A program made the position numbers and the translations under genes. From NCBI GenBank assembly GCA_963807385.1, contig CAWEBQ010000003.1, forward strand, positions 248,001-312,000: DNA of 64,000 bases, in the 5' to 3' direction. The notes under the pieces were generated by a model. It was given only the letters and a program-made list of their open reading frames with translations. It was not told where the DNA came from and searched no databases. The DNA comes from JBDTSW01 sp963807385 (lineage in GTDB: Bacteria > Actinomycetota > Thermoleophilia > Solirubrobacterales > 70-9). This document shows positions 54,942 through 62,870 of the stretch, piece after piece. Positions within the stretch are counted from its first letter, which is position 1; every line of letters starts with the position of its first letter.

Positions 54942-55377
54942 CGCTCGATGCGGCGTATTCGGACCGCAGGCGCTCGAGCGTCACCCGAAGGCGGCTCTCG
55001 AGCCAGCCCTTGCCCCCCAGGTCCCAGACTGCCCTGTCCAGTCGCCCGGCGTCCACCAGCTCAGCGCGGAGCGTCACCAGCGTGCCGGCGCCCTGCGGAT
55101 CGAACGTCCAGCGCACCCGGCCGCGGGTGTCGTCGCCGATCGCCGCCGTGCCTTCGATCAGCCTCGGCTCCTCGCTGCGGTCCACCGTCGTCCTCGCGGT
55201 CCGGCTGAGCCCCATCGGCCCGTTCAGCCGGACCTCTCCCCCGTCGCCGCCGCCGTTGACGCTCACCACCTCGACCCAGCGGTCGGCGAGCGCCCAGTGG
55301 TTCTCGAGCTTGGCGAGCCGCTCGTAGAGCACCTCCGGCGCCGCCGGGATCGAAACGCTCGCCTCGATCGCGGACAG
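54934..55377 (-). CDS. SRPBCC/polyketide cyclase-dehydrase-like protein (probable CTG start)
   Basis: START-fold protein that likely binds a small hydrophobic ligand; no catalytic residues are clear. The usual first strand and helix of this family are in frame upstream of any ATG/GTG: SAIEASVSIPAAPEVLYERL. The codon before them is CTG at 55377, which has AAGGAGGA at ideal spacing and lies 3 bases after the PucR gene stop. Starting at GTG 55332 would remove the first strand and has no spacing from GGAG. With CTG the protein is 147 residues, a normal length, ending RVTLERLRSEY. Confidence 0.8.
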   Translation of the reverse strand: MSAIEASVSIPAAPEVLYERLAKLENHWALADRWVEVVSVNGGGDGGEVRLNGPMGLSRTARTTVDRSEEPRLIEGTAAIGDDTRGRVRWTFDPQGAGTLVTLRAELVDAGRLDRAVWDLGGKGWLESRLRVTLERLRSEYAASSGT

Positions 55378-55380
55378 GGC

Positions 55381-56628
55381 TCAGTCCTCCTTCTTGGGTT
55401 TGCGCACCCGGCCCGCGGAGGCGCCCGGCTCGAGCGCCGGTCCGCGCGGGGGTGCGATGCCGAGGACGCGCATCGACTTCAGCCCGAGCCCCAGCTTCTC
55501 GCGGCCCTCGGTCGAGGTGATGTCGTGCCCGCAGAGCTCCTTGACCCGCTCGATCCGGTAGCGGACGGTGTGGCGGTGCGTGAAGAGCTGCTCGGCCGTG
55601 GGCGTCACGTTGCCGTCGTTGTCGAGGTAGGCCTCGATGGTCGTCACCAGGTCGGTCTCGTACTGCTCGTCGTAGGCGGCGAGGGGGGCAACGGTCTCCT
55701 CGTAGAAGCGCTCCAGCTCGCCCGGGTCCTCGCTCATCGCCGGCAGGAGCAGCCGGTATGCCCCGGTCGCCTCGAAGGCGAGGGTGGACTCTCCCTCCGC
55801 CGCTGCGACGTTCGCCGCCAGCAGCGCCTCGTTGCCGGCGCGATAGAGATCCACCGGGTCCTGGGTCCAACGGCTCGACGCCACCGTGATCGTGAAGCCC
55901 GAGAGGGCGTCGGTGAGCTCGGCCGCGACGGCGCCCGCCGCCCTGGCGAGCTGGGCCTCCTCGGGGCAGGGCACGATCGCCAGGATCTCCGCATGCTCCC
56001 CGTCGGCGTCGGTGAGCGCTGCCAGCGACCCGGAGCTCAACGCCCGCAGCGCCCGCAGGGCGACCGTCATCACCCGCTCTCGCCACTCTCCGGACTGCGC
56101 CGCATGCGGCGCGGCCCGGGCCATGATCGCGCCGGCGCCGGGCTCGAGGTCGGCCCCGAGCTCGGCGGAGCGGGCCAGGATGTCGCCCCGGTCGGTGACC
56201 TGCCGCGAGGTGAGCGCACGCACGAACTCGCCGGCGGCCTCGTCGGAGGCCCAGTCGGGGGCGCGGGAGCGCTCGAGCTCGAGCGCCACCAGCGTCATCA
56301 CCATCCGCAGCAGCATCGGGTCCGGCGTCCCCTCCCGCGGGCGGTACCGGAGCTCCCCCACCACCGCATCCGCCACCCGCAGGTCGGCCGACTTCACGTC
56401 CCCGGACCCCGCCAGCAGCTTGCTCTCCTCGGCGGCGGAGGTGGCGGCGACGGCGAGGACGGCGCTCGAGCGGTCGATCAGGGCGACCGAGGCGCCCAGC
56501 GCCTTGCCCGCGGCCCGGCACACCGCCGGCAGCCCGGCGCCCGACTCGATCGCCTCCGAGAGCTGCTCCAGCAGGCCGCCTTCTGCCTGCTTTGCAGGGC
56601 TTTTCGCGCTCTTGGGCTTCGGGGGCAC
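55381..56628 (-). CDS. PucR/CdaR-family transcriptional regulator
   Basis: DNA-binding regulator of 415 residues. Residues 25-110 form a GAF-like ligand domain (VCRAAGKALGASVALIDRSS), the centre is a GGDEF-like degenerate domain, and the C-terminus is the PucR helix-turn-helix: TDLVTTIEAYLDNDGNVTPT followed by LFTHRHTVRYRIERVKELCG. The last 30 residues are Pro/Lys-rich. Family members respond to purines, sugar acids or amino acids; the effector here is unknown. GTG 56628 has TAGAAT 6 bases upstream. The gene is followed at 3 bases by the SRPBCC gene, a possible ligand-binding partner. Confidence 0.92.
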   Translation of the reverse strand: MPPKPKSAKSPAKQAEGGLLEQLSEAIESGAGLPAVCRAAGKALGASVALIDRSSAVLAVAATSAAEESKLLAGSGDVKSADLRVADAVVGELRYRPREGTPDPMLLRMVMTLVALELERSRAPDWASDEAAGEFVRALTSRQVTDRGDILARSAELGADLEPGAGAIMARAAPHAAQSGEWRERVMTVALRALRALSSGSLAALTDADGEHAEILAIVPCPEEAQLARAAGAVAAELTDALSGFTITVASSRWTQDPVDLYRAGNEALLAANVAAAEGESTLAFEATGAYRLLLPAMSEDPGELERFYEETVAPLAAYDEQYETDLVTTIEAYLDNDGNVTPTAEQLFTHRHTVRYRIERVKELCGHDITSTEGREKLGLGLKSMRVLGIAPPRGPALEPGASAGRVRKPKKED

Positions 56629-56634
56629 CGGGAG

Positions 56635-56640
56635 ATTCTA
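56635..56640 (-). promoter_or_regulatory. -10 hexamer TAGAAT, leaderless type
   Basis: TAGAAT ends 6 bases before GTG 56628 of the PucR gene, 14 bases from the edge of the large palindrome. Confidence 0.5.
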
Positions 56641-56653
56641 GGCTCGAGGCGCG

Positions 56654-56776
56654 CCTGAGCGCGGGAGGCAAGCCTGGGTAGGACGCAGGCTGGCCGGCGA
56701 AGCGAGCGTAGGAATCTCCTACGTGAGCGAGGCGGCCAGCCGAGGACGCCGCCAGGCGCCGCCTATCGCGCTCAGG
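56654..56776. repeat. Large multi-stem palindrome (REP/MITE-like) upstream of the PucR gene
   Basis: Four nested inverted repeats share one axis. Outer arm CCTGAGCGCG (56654-56663) pairs with CGCGCTCAGG (56767-56776). Next, GCCTGG (56672-56677) pairs with CCAGGC (56752-56757). Then GGCTGGCCG (56688-56696) pairs with CGGCCAGCC (56733-56741). The centre is CGTAGGA-ATC-TCCTACG (56707-56723). Unpaired purine-rich GAGCGAG words lie between the third and central stems. The outer right arm overlaps the end of the small membrane protein gene. It fills the 143-base gap there. Both strands would fold the same way. Confidence 0.75.
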
Positions 56777-57023
56777 AGAACAGGCCGTAGATGTCGTCCC
56801 AGAAGTAGACGACAAGCGCGCCCATGCCCAGGCCCACGAGGAGCAGCGCGGCGAGCACGAAGATCGAAAGAACCGCCGCGGTCACCTTCTCCCACGTACG
56901 CCCGTAGGAGCCGACCGCGGGGATCAGGATCAGCGCCGCGAAGGCGATAAGACTGATCAGTCCCGCCCCACCGAAGAGGAGGTACTCGGTGTTGATCTCG
57001 CTGAGGTTCACTGCGCCAGACAT
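56772..57023 (-). CDS. Small two-helix membrane protein, function unknown
   Basis: An 83-residue protein (ATG 57023) with two or three hydrophobic helices: EYLLFGGAGLISLIAFAALI followed by IPAVGSYGRTWEK in the loop, then VTAAVLSIFVLAALLLVGLG. The C-terminus is acidic-aromatic (YFWDDIYGLFS). It follows the DedA-PAP2 fusion gene by 8 bases, so it is likely co-transcribed and may be a small partner of that lipid enzyme (inference). No family is recognised. Confidence 0.75.
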   Translation of the reverse strand: MSGAVNLSEINTEYLLFGGAGLISLIAFAALILIPAVGSYGRTWEKVTAAVLSIFVLAALLLVGLGMGALVVYFWDDIYGLFS

Positions 57024-57031
57024 CCACTCAT

Positions 57032-58504
57032 CTAGTCCGGATTGTCGCGCAGATCGGCGGCGACCAGAGCGACGATGGAGCAGAGGGCGAACGCCGAGAG
57101 CCCGAGGCCCCATCCGCCGGCGACATCGGACAGCCAGTGAACCTGGAGGTACACCCGGGACAGCCCCACGAGCGCGGCCACGACCAGTCCCGCGGTTACC
57201 ACGGTGATGAACACGGTCCGGCGCGGGCGCCAGAGGAAGGCGACGGCCAGGCCGAGCCACGCGTAGAGGGCCGAGTACGCGGCGTGGCCGCTCGGGTAGG
57301 CGTCGCCGCTCACGTCCACCAGGCCGCCCTCCGGGCGCGGCCGATCGTACGTCTCCTTCAGCAGCGGCACCGCGGCGTAGAGGATCAGCATCGACACCAC
57401 CAGAACGGCGGCCGCCGCGTACCTCCGCCTCGCGGCGAGCGCGGCGGCCACCAGCAGGCCGAAGACGAAGGTAAAGACCGCCGAGCCCAGGCCCGTCACG
57501 AGCTTCGCCAGATCAGTCAGCCATCCCGAGGCCAGGTTCAGGGCCACCTCGCGTGCCGCGTCGTCGCCGGCAGTCGGGCCCGGATCGGCCGAGATGATTC
57601 CCGCGTAGCCGACCAGCACGAAGAGCGAGACCGCGAGCGTCGCCACCATCGCCGTGAGCTCCAGCCCGAGGTTGCCAGGCGTGATCCGGTTCCACAGGAA
57701 CCGCGCCTGCGGCTTCACCCTCCTACTGATCGCCACCAGCGGGCGAAGCCACGCGCGCCGCTCCATCCACCCCACGACCCGGCCGCGGTTCTCCGCCACC
57801 CGCAGGAAGCGCACCGTCGCGACGATGGCCACGATCGTCGCCACCGTGATCCCGAACAGGGCGATGCCGGTCCCGGCCGATTTGGCGATCTCGTTGATGC
57901 TGCGCGACCCGACGTAACCGAGTACCGAGAAGGTGGCGGCCCACAGGCCCGTGCCGAGGATGCTGTACGGGGCGAACGCCCGGTACTCCATGCCCGAGCT
58001 ACCAGCCACGAAGGGGGCCAGCGCGCGGACCAGGCCGATGAAGCGGCCGATCAGGATCGTCTTTCCCCCGTGCCTTCGGAAGTAGTGCTCGACCTGCTCG
58101 AAGCGCTCCTTGGTGATCCGGAGCTTGGGGCCGTGGCGCAGGATGAACTCCCGCCCCAGCCTCCGCCCGATGAAGAAGCTCGTCGTATCCCCGGCCCAGG
58201 CGGAGAACCAGACGACCGCGATCGTGATGTAGATGTCGGTCGCGCCCTGCCCCGCGACGGCGCCGGCGAGGATGACGAAGGTCTCGCCCGGGACCACGAG
58301 ACCGATGAACGCGCCCGTCTCCAGAAAGGCCAGCACGCCCGCGAGCAGGTAGGTCCACGCCCCGAAGAAGTCGGAGACGTCACGGAGCAACTGCTCGAGG
58401 TCGAGCGACTCGAACTGGTGGGAGACCAACCAAAACCCGGCCGCCACCACGGCCCCGATCAGCCCGAGCCGGACCCACTCGCCGCGTCTCTCCGGCACGT
58501 GCAC
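57032..58504 (-). CDS. DedA (VTT) domain fused to PAP2 lipid phosphatase
   Basis: A 490-residue membrane protein joining two lipid-linked domains. Residues 40-235 are DedA/VTT: ETGAFIGLVVPGETFVILAG, then FIGRRLGREF and GRFIGLVRALAPFVAGSSGM, matching proteins that recycle polyprenyl phosphate or scramble phospholipids. Residues 290-475 are a PAP2 phosphatase with all three motifs: KETYDRPRP (Lys383 to Pro391), YPSGH (His407) and SRVYLQVHWLSD (Arg450, His456, Asp460). Both active regions look intact, so one chain may dephosphorylate undecaprenyl pyrophosphate and return it across the membrane (inference). AGGAGGG precedes the GTG. It follows ispE by 13 bases. Confidence 0.9.
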   Translation of the reverse strand: MHVPERRGEWVRLGLIGAVVAAGFWLVSHQFESLDLEQLLRDVSDFFGAWTYLLAGVLAFLETGAFIGLVVPGETFVILAGAVAGQGATDIYITIAVVWFSAWAGDTTSFFIGRRLGREFILRHGPKLRITKERFEQVEHYFRRHGGKTILIGRFIGLVRALAPFVAGSSGMEYRAFAPYSILGTGLWAATFSVLGYVGSRSINEIAKSAGTGIALFGITVATIVAIVATVRFLRVAENRGRVVGWMERRAWLRPLVAISRRVKPQARFLWNRITPGNLGLELTAMVATLAVSLFVLVGYAGIISADPGPTAGDDAAREVALNLASGWLTDLAKLVTGLGSAVFTFVFGLLVAAALAARRRYAAAAVLVVSMLILYAAVPLLKETYDRPRPEGGLVDVSGDAYPSGHAAYSALYAWLGLAVAFLWRPRRTVFITVVTAGLVVAALVGLSRVYLQVHWLSDVAGGWGLGLSAFALCSIVALVAADLRDNPD

Positions 58505-58517
58505 GACCCCAACCCTC

Positions 58518-59357
58518 CTACAGGACCCTCTGCGGCGAGCTGACGATCGCGTTTGCGAAGCGGGGCGGTAGGGCGGCGGCGCCCCGGTCGGCCGCGACGA
58601 TGTCCGCGAACAGGCCGAACGCGGTGGGGCCGGATCCCGTCACCAGCGCGCGGACCGCCCCGGCTTCCTCCAGGCTGACCAGCGCCTCGTTGATCTCCGG
58701 CCGCAGCGACAGCGCCGCGCCCTGGAGGTCGTTGGTGAGCAGCTCGGCGTACTCCAACGGCGACGCACCGGAACTCGCCGCGGCGCGCAGGTCGCGCTCG
58801 GCCGACGCCAGCCCCTGCGGATCGAGCAGGCCGCCGAGCCGGTCCGCCTGCGCGTACACCTCGGCGGCCCTGAGCCCCGGCTCGAGGGGGATCAACACCA
58901 CGCCGAACTCGCCGACCTCGGGCAGCGACTCGACCGCCTCCCCTGCGCCGGAGACAAGCGCGAACCGCGGCTGGAGCTGCGACGGGACGTCGGCCCCCAG
59001 CCCGGCCGCGATCTCGGCCAGGTCATCGCGCTCGGGCGCCAGGTGACGAAGCACCGTGCCGGCGTCCGCGCTGCCGCCCCCGAGCCCGGCCGCGATCGGG
59101 ATTCGCTTCTCGATCTCGACGCGCACCGGCGACGCTTTCCAACCCCGGCGGCGCAGTGCCACCAGAGCGGACCCGGCCAGGTTGGGCCCATCAACGCCGG
59201 GGCAGTCCACCTCGTCCGCCTCCCCCTCCGCCTCGGCGAGCACGATCCGGTCCGCCAGCGCCAGCGGGCAGAACAGCGAGCGAAGTTCGTGCAGTCCGTC
59301 GGCTCGGGCCTCCCCCACGCGAAGGCACAGGTTCAGCTTGGCGGGCGCGCGGAGCAT
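58518..59357 (-). CDS. ispE: 4-diphosphocytidyl-2-C-methyl-D-erythritol kinase
   Basis: GHMP kinase of the MEP isoprenoid pathway. The 279-residue protein begins LRAPAKLNLCLRVGEARADG, with the catalytic Lys, and has the ATP loop PIAAGLGGGSADAG (87-100) and GSGPTAFGLFAD at the C-terminus. It starts directly after the rsmA stop (TAGATG, no gap). Isoprenoids made here supply the undecaprenyl carrier on which the DedA-PAP2 protein probably acts, so the arrangement ispE/DedA-PAP2 is functionally sensible. Confidence 0.96.
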   Translation of the reverse strand: MLRAPAKLNLCLRVGEARADGLHELRSLFCPLALADRIVLAEAEGEADEVDCPGVDGPNLAGSALVALRRRGWKASPVRVEIEKRIPIAAGLGGGSADAGTVLRHLAPERDDLAEIAAGLGADVPSQLQPRFALVSGAGEAVESLPEVGEFGVVLIPLEPGLRAAEVYAQADRLGGLLDPQGLASAERDLRAAASSGASPLEYAELLTNDLQGAALSLRPEINEALVSLEEAGAVRALVTGSGPTAFGLFADIVAADRGAAALPPRFANAIVSSPQRVL

Positions 59358-60122
59358 CTAGACGGAATCCAAGCGTGCGGCGAGGCGGATGAAGTCTCCG
59401 GGCGCCAGAGCCTCGGCGCGAGCGGCCGGGTCGAGGCCACCGGCAACCAGCCCGGCGCGGACGGCATCTCGCTTCGCGACGCCCGCGTGCTCGGCCGACG
59501 ACGCCAATGTCTTGCGCCTGTGGGCGAACCCCGCCCGGACCAGCGCCGCGACCTCGGGCGCCGCGCCGGGCCCGATCCGCTCAAGGCGCAGCAGCGCCGA
59601 CTCCACGCGCGGACGCGGCGTGAACACCGCAGGGTCCACGCCTCTCAGCAGCTTCACCGCGCAGGCGAGCTGCACCAGCACCGAGGGGCCGCCGTAGGTG
59701 CGGGAACCGGGCTCGGCCCGGAGCCGATCGGCGATCTCCCGCTGCACCATCACCGTCCAGGAAGCGACCGATGGCAGCTCGGCGATGGTGCGCAGGATCA
59801 GGGGCGTTGCGATCGAGTAGGGGAGGTTGGCGACGACACAGGTCGGAGGCGGGTCGAGCGCCGCAAGGTCGAGTCTCATCGCGTCGCCCCACACGACCTC
59901 CACGTTCCCGGTCGCGGCGGCGACCGCGCCCAGCCGCTCCTCCAGACCCCGGTCGAGCTCGACCACCCAGACGCGCTCGACGACCTCGGCGACCCGTCCG
60001 GTCAGCACGCCCTCGCCGCCCCCCACCTCAAGCGCGACATCGTTCGGATCCAGCTCGGCCGAGCGGACGATCGCGGCCAGGAGGTTCGGGTCGGCCAGGA
60101 AATTCTGGCCGAGCCTCACCAC
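59358..60122 (-). CDS. rsmA: 16S rRNA dimethyladenosine transferase RsmA (KsgA)
   Basis: Dimethylates two adenines near the 3' end of 16S rRNA. The 254-residue protein begins VRLGQNFLADPNLLAAIV, has SAM motif I EVGGGEGVLTGRV, and the catalytic motif IV NLPYSIATPLI. The C-terminal basic subdomain is present (FTPRPRVESALLRLE). The start overlaps the tatD stop by 7 bases. The tatD-rsmA-ispE order is common in Gram-positive bacteria. Confidence 0.96.
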   Translation of the reverse strand: MVRLGQNFLADPNLLAAIVRSAELDPNDVALEVGGGEGVLTGRVAEVVERVWVVELDRGLEERLGAVAAATGNVEVVWGDAMRLDLAALDPPPTCVVANLPYSIATPLILRTIAELPSVASWTVMVQREIADRLRAEPGSRTYGGPSVLVQLACAVKLLRGVDPAVFTPRPRVESALLRLERIGPGAAPEVAALVRAGFAHRRKTLASSAEHAGVAKRDAVRAGLVAGGLDPAARAEALAPGDFIRLAARLDSV

Positions 60123-60889
60123 GCGAACACGCGGGCCGCGTTGGCGTCCACCAGCGTCTCGAGCTCCCCGTAGGAGACACCGCGCTCCTCCGCCACGACC
60201 TCGGCCGTCGCGACCACGTTCGCCGGCTCGTTGGGCCTGCCCCGTACCGGCTGCGGCGCGAGGTAGGGAGCGTCGGTCTCCACCAGGAGCAGCTCGGCCG
60301 GGACCAGCGCCGCCGCCTCGCGCAGCGGCTTCGCGCTGGGGTAGGTCACGTTACCGGCGAACGAGCAGTGCCACCCGTGCGCGGCAGCGTCGGCGACCCG
60401 CTCAGGCGGCGCCGAGAAGCAGTGGAGGATCACCGTGACGCCCGACGCCTCGGCGCCGAGCAGATCGTATGCCCGGTCGGTGACGTTCCCCCCTGCTCCT
60501 GTGCCGTCGCGCAGGTGGATCACCAGCGGCTTTGAGACCTCCCGCGCGATCTCGATCTGCGCCTCGAACGCCCGCAGCTGATCCTCGGCCGAGGCGTGAT
60601 CGCGATAGCGGTCGAGCCCCGTCTCCCCGACCGCCGCGACCCGCGGGTGCGCCGCCAGCTCGGCGAGATCCGCCACCGCCCGGTCGTCGAACCCGGACGC
60701 TGAATTGGGGTGGCGCCCGACCGACGCGAACACCTCCGGCATCGCCTCGGCGGCGGCGATCGCCCGCCGGTTCGTCTGCTCGTCGAGGCCCACGGTGAGG
60801 ATGCGCGAGACGCCCGCCGCCCGCGCGGACGCCACCAGCTCCGCGTCGTCGGCCTCGCAGAGGCCGAGGTGGGCGTGCGTGTCGACCAC
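60116..60889 (-). CDS. TatD-family metal-dependent deoxyribonuclease
   Basis: Amidohydrolase-fold enzyme; E. coli TatD is a 3'-5' DNA/RNA exonuclease. The 257-residue protein starts VDTHAHLGL (metal ligands His5/His7) and has VAAVGETGLDRYRD with the bridging Glu, VIHLRDGTG, VILHCFS and LLVETDAPYLAPQP, which together make up the metal site. GTG 60889 has TAGACT 6 bases upstream, so it can be transcribed separately from metG, 19 bases away. Confidence 0.94.
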   Translation of the reverse strand: MVDTHAHLGLCEADDAELVASARAAGVSRILTVGLDEQTNRRAIAAAEAMPEVFASVGRHPNSASGFDDRAVADLAELAAHPRVAAVGETGLDRYRDHASAEDQLRAFEAQIEIAREVSKPLVIHLRDGTGAGGNVTDRAYDLLGAEASGVTVILHCFSAPPERVADAAAHGWHCSFAGNVTYPSAKPLREAAALVPAELLLVETDAPYLAPQPVRGRPNEPANVVATAEVVAEERGVSYGELETLVDANAARVFAW

Positions 60890-60895
60890 GGGCGC

Positions 60896-60901
60896 AGTCT
60901 A
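60896..60901 (-). promoter_or_regulatory. -10 hexamer TAGACT, leaderless type
   Basis: TAGACT ends 6 bases before the GTG of the tatD-like gene; the same hexamer and spacing precede the response regulator gene. Confidence 0.5.
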
Positions 60902-60908
60902 GGTTCGG

Positions 60909-62417
60909 CTACGGCTCGATCCTGGGAAACATCGCGTCGATCCGCTCGATCGTCTGCCCGCCGCCGCGCGCCCCGAAGGCATCGAGCTCGCGTCCGCCCT
61001 CGGCGAGCGCGTCGAGCAGCCGTCCCGAGGAGTGCGGCAGGTAGGGCAGCAGGAGCAGCGCCAGGAACCGCAGGCCCTCCGAGAGCGAGTAGAGCACGAC
61101 GTCGAGGCGCTCCGCCTGGGCCTCGTCCTTGGCGAGATCCCACGGCCGGCTCTCCTCGACGTAGCGGTTGAGCCGTCGCACCCGCGACCAGATCGCTTCG
61201 AGAGCGGTGGTGAGCGCGACCTCGTCGAGCAGCTCGCGCACCTCGCCGTCGAGCCCGGGAAGCGCGTCGGCCCCCTCCCCGAGCACCGGATCAGGCTCGG
61301 ACTCGGGCACGACCCCGTCGCGATAGCGCTCGATCATCGCGAGGGTGCGGCTGGCCAGGTTCCCCCAGTCGTTGGCGAGCTCGGTCTCGTAGCGCTGCTC
61401 GAAGCCCTCCGTCGAGACGGCGCCGTCCCCTCCGAAGGAAACCTCGCGGAAGCAGTAGAAGCGCAGAGCGTCGGCGCCGAAGCGATGGATCACCTCAACG
61501 GGATCGAGGACGTTGCCAAGCGACTTGGACATCTTGTGCCCCTCCATAAGGAGGTAGCCGTGGATCAACTCGCGCTGGGGCAACTCGATCTCGGCCGCCA
61601 TCAGCAATGCCGGCCAGTACACCGCGTGGAACTTGAGGATGTCCTTCGCGATGAAGTGCCAGTTGACCGGCCAGAACCGCTCGGTCAGGTCCTCCCCCTC
61701 CCGGGCGAACGAGAGGGCGGTGTAGTAGTTGAGGAGCGCGTCGAACCAGACATACATCACCTGGTCCGGGTCCCAGGGCAGCGGCACCCCCCACTTCAGC
61801 TTCGGCCGCGAGAGCGATACGTCCCGCAGGCCCCCCTTGATGAACGAGAGCGCCTCGTTGGAGCGGAAGTCGGGGATCACCCATCCGGCGCGCTCGGCGT
61901 AGAGCTTCTCGAGCGGCTCCTGGAAGGTGGACAGGCGGAAGAACCAATTGTCCTCCTTCTCGCGCTCGAGCGGGATCCGGTGGATCGGACAGGTGTTCTC
62001 GGGGCCCAGCTCGGACTCGGTCTTGAAGTCGGCGCAACGCGGGCAGTACCAGCCCTCGTACGTGCCCTCGTACACATGGCCGTTGTCGTAGACCCGCTGG
62101 ATCACCTCCTGGACCCGCTTTATGTGGCGCGGGTCCGTGGTGCGGATGAAGAAGTCGTTCGTCGCGCCCACCAGCTCCCCCATCTCCTGGAACCGGGGCG
62201 CGTTGCGGTCGCCCAGCTCACGCGGGGTCAGACCCTCCTTATCGGCCGCCTGGACAACGGGCTCGCCGTGCTCGTCCGTGCCGGTCAGGAAGAACACGTC
62301 CTCGCCGCGCTGGCGCATGTGGCGGGCGACGATGTCGGCGGCGATCGTCGTGTACGCGTGCCCGAGGTGCGGCTGCGCATTGACGTAGTAGATGGGGGTG
62401 GTGATGTAGAACGGCAC
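60909..62417 (-). CDS. metG: Methionyl-tRNA synthetase
   Basis: Charges tRNA-Met. The 502-residue class I synthetase begins MPFYITTPIYYVNAQPHLGH with the HIGH motif as HLGH (17-20), and has KMSKS at 295-299. The connective-peptide zinc knuckle is single: CPRC (125, 128), then CPIH (Cys143, His146). There is no C-terminal EMAP/tRNA-binding domain, so it is the short form. GTG 62417; TAGTCT lies 9 bases upstream. Paired inverted repeats lie in the leader region. Confidence 0.96.
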   Translation of the reverse strand: MPFYITTPIYYVNAQPHLGHAYTTIAADIVARHMRQRGEDVFFLTGTDEHGEPVVQAADKEGLTPRELGDRNAPRFQEMGELVGATNDFFIRTTDPRHIKRVQEVIQRVYDNGHVYEGTYEGWYCPRCADFKTESELGPENTCPIHRIPLEREKEDNWFFRLSTFQEPLEKLYAERAGWVIPDFRSNEALSFIKGGLRDVSLSRPKLKWGVPLPWDPDQVMYVWFDALLNYYTALSFAREGEDLTERFWPVNWHFIAKDILKFHAVYWPALLMAAEIELPQRELIHGYLLMEGHKMSKSLGNVLDPVEVIHRFGADALRFYCFREVSFGGDGAVSTEGFEQRYETELANDWGNLASRTLAMIERYRDGVVPESEPDPVLGEGADALPGLDGEVRELLDEVALTTALEAIWSRVRRLNRYVEESRPWDLAKDEAQAERLDVVLYSLSEGLRFLALLLLPYLPHSSGRLLDALAEGGRELDAFGARGGGQTIERIDAMFPRIEP

Positions 62418-62426
62418 GGGCCGCTG

Positions 62427-62432
62427 AGACTA
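62427..62432 (-). promoter_or_regulatory. -10 hexamer TAGTCT before metG
   Basis: TAGTCT ends 9 bases before the metG GTG. If used, the upstream hairpins at 62457-62505 are outside the mRNA. Confidence 0.4.
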
Positions 62433-62456
62433 CGAGACGCCACCGGCCCCCGCCGG

Positions 62457-62505
62457 GTCGAGTGTCGCCTGAGGGGCGCTCAGCGACGCGGAGTCGACAC
62501 TCGAC
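62457..62505. repeat. Nested inverted repeats between the lipoprotein gene and metG
   Basis: Perfect 11-bp arms GTCGAGTGTCG (62457-62467) and CGACACTCGAC (62495-62505) enclose a smaller hairpin CTGAG-GGGCG-CTCAG (62469-62483). No T-run follows on either strand. It could be a terminator for the lipoprotein gene or a protein site controlling metG. Confidence 0.55.
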
Positions 62506-62522
62506 GGGTGAGGGGAAGGGCG

Positions 62523-62864
62523 CTAGTCCTTTGCCTGCTGCTCGGACGGATCCAGCTTGTTCAGGCCCGCCTGGACCGTCTCCTCGCAGTCGCCGGGGAA
62601 CGGCGGCACGACTACCACGCCCACGTTGCCCGACTTCGAGGTGATGATCGCTTGAGCGCTCTCGAGCGAGCGCTCCTCCTCGATCGCGTCGGCGCTCGAG
62701 AGCACCGCATCCACGACGCAGAACGGGTCGCCCTCCACCTGCCCGTCCTCGACCTTGGCGGCCGCGAAGACCTTCTTCTCCGAGAAGCGCGCCTCGTCGC
62801 CACAGCCGGCGAGAACGGCGAGCGCCGCACACACCGCCAACGACGACCCAACCCGCCTCCTCAT
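62523..62864 (-). CDS. Small lipoprotein, function unknown
   Basis: A 113-residue exported protein with a lipoprotein signal peptide ending in LAGC (Cys20 lipidated). The mature part is about 93 residues with two more Cys (DPFCVVDAV and FPGDCEETV) that could pair. No known domain was recognised. ATG 62864 is preceded by TAGGTT at 6 bases. Downstream lie the nested inverted repeats and metG. Confidence 0.8.
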   Translation of the reverse strand: MRRRVGSSLAVCAALAVLAGCGDEARFSEKKVFAAAKVEDGQVEGDPFCVVDAVLSSADAIEEERSLESAQAIITSKSGNVGVVVVPPFPGDCEETVQAGLNKLDPSEQQAKD

Positions 62865-62870
62865 GCCGGA

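Noticed and set aside
62222..62236. GGGGTCAGACCC-like sequence resembling the palindrome near 10260
   Set aside because: It lies within conserved metG coding sequence (EGLTPRELG), is not extended by flanking arms, and is probably coincidence.
62418..62522. T-box or SAM riboswitch before metG
   Set aside because: No T-box bulge, specifier loop or SAM core was recognisable; only simple inverted repeats are present.
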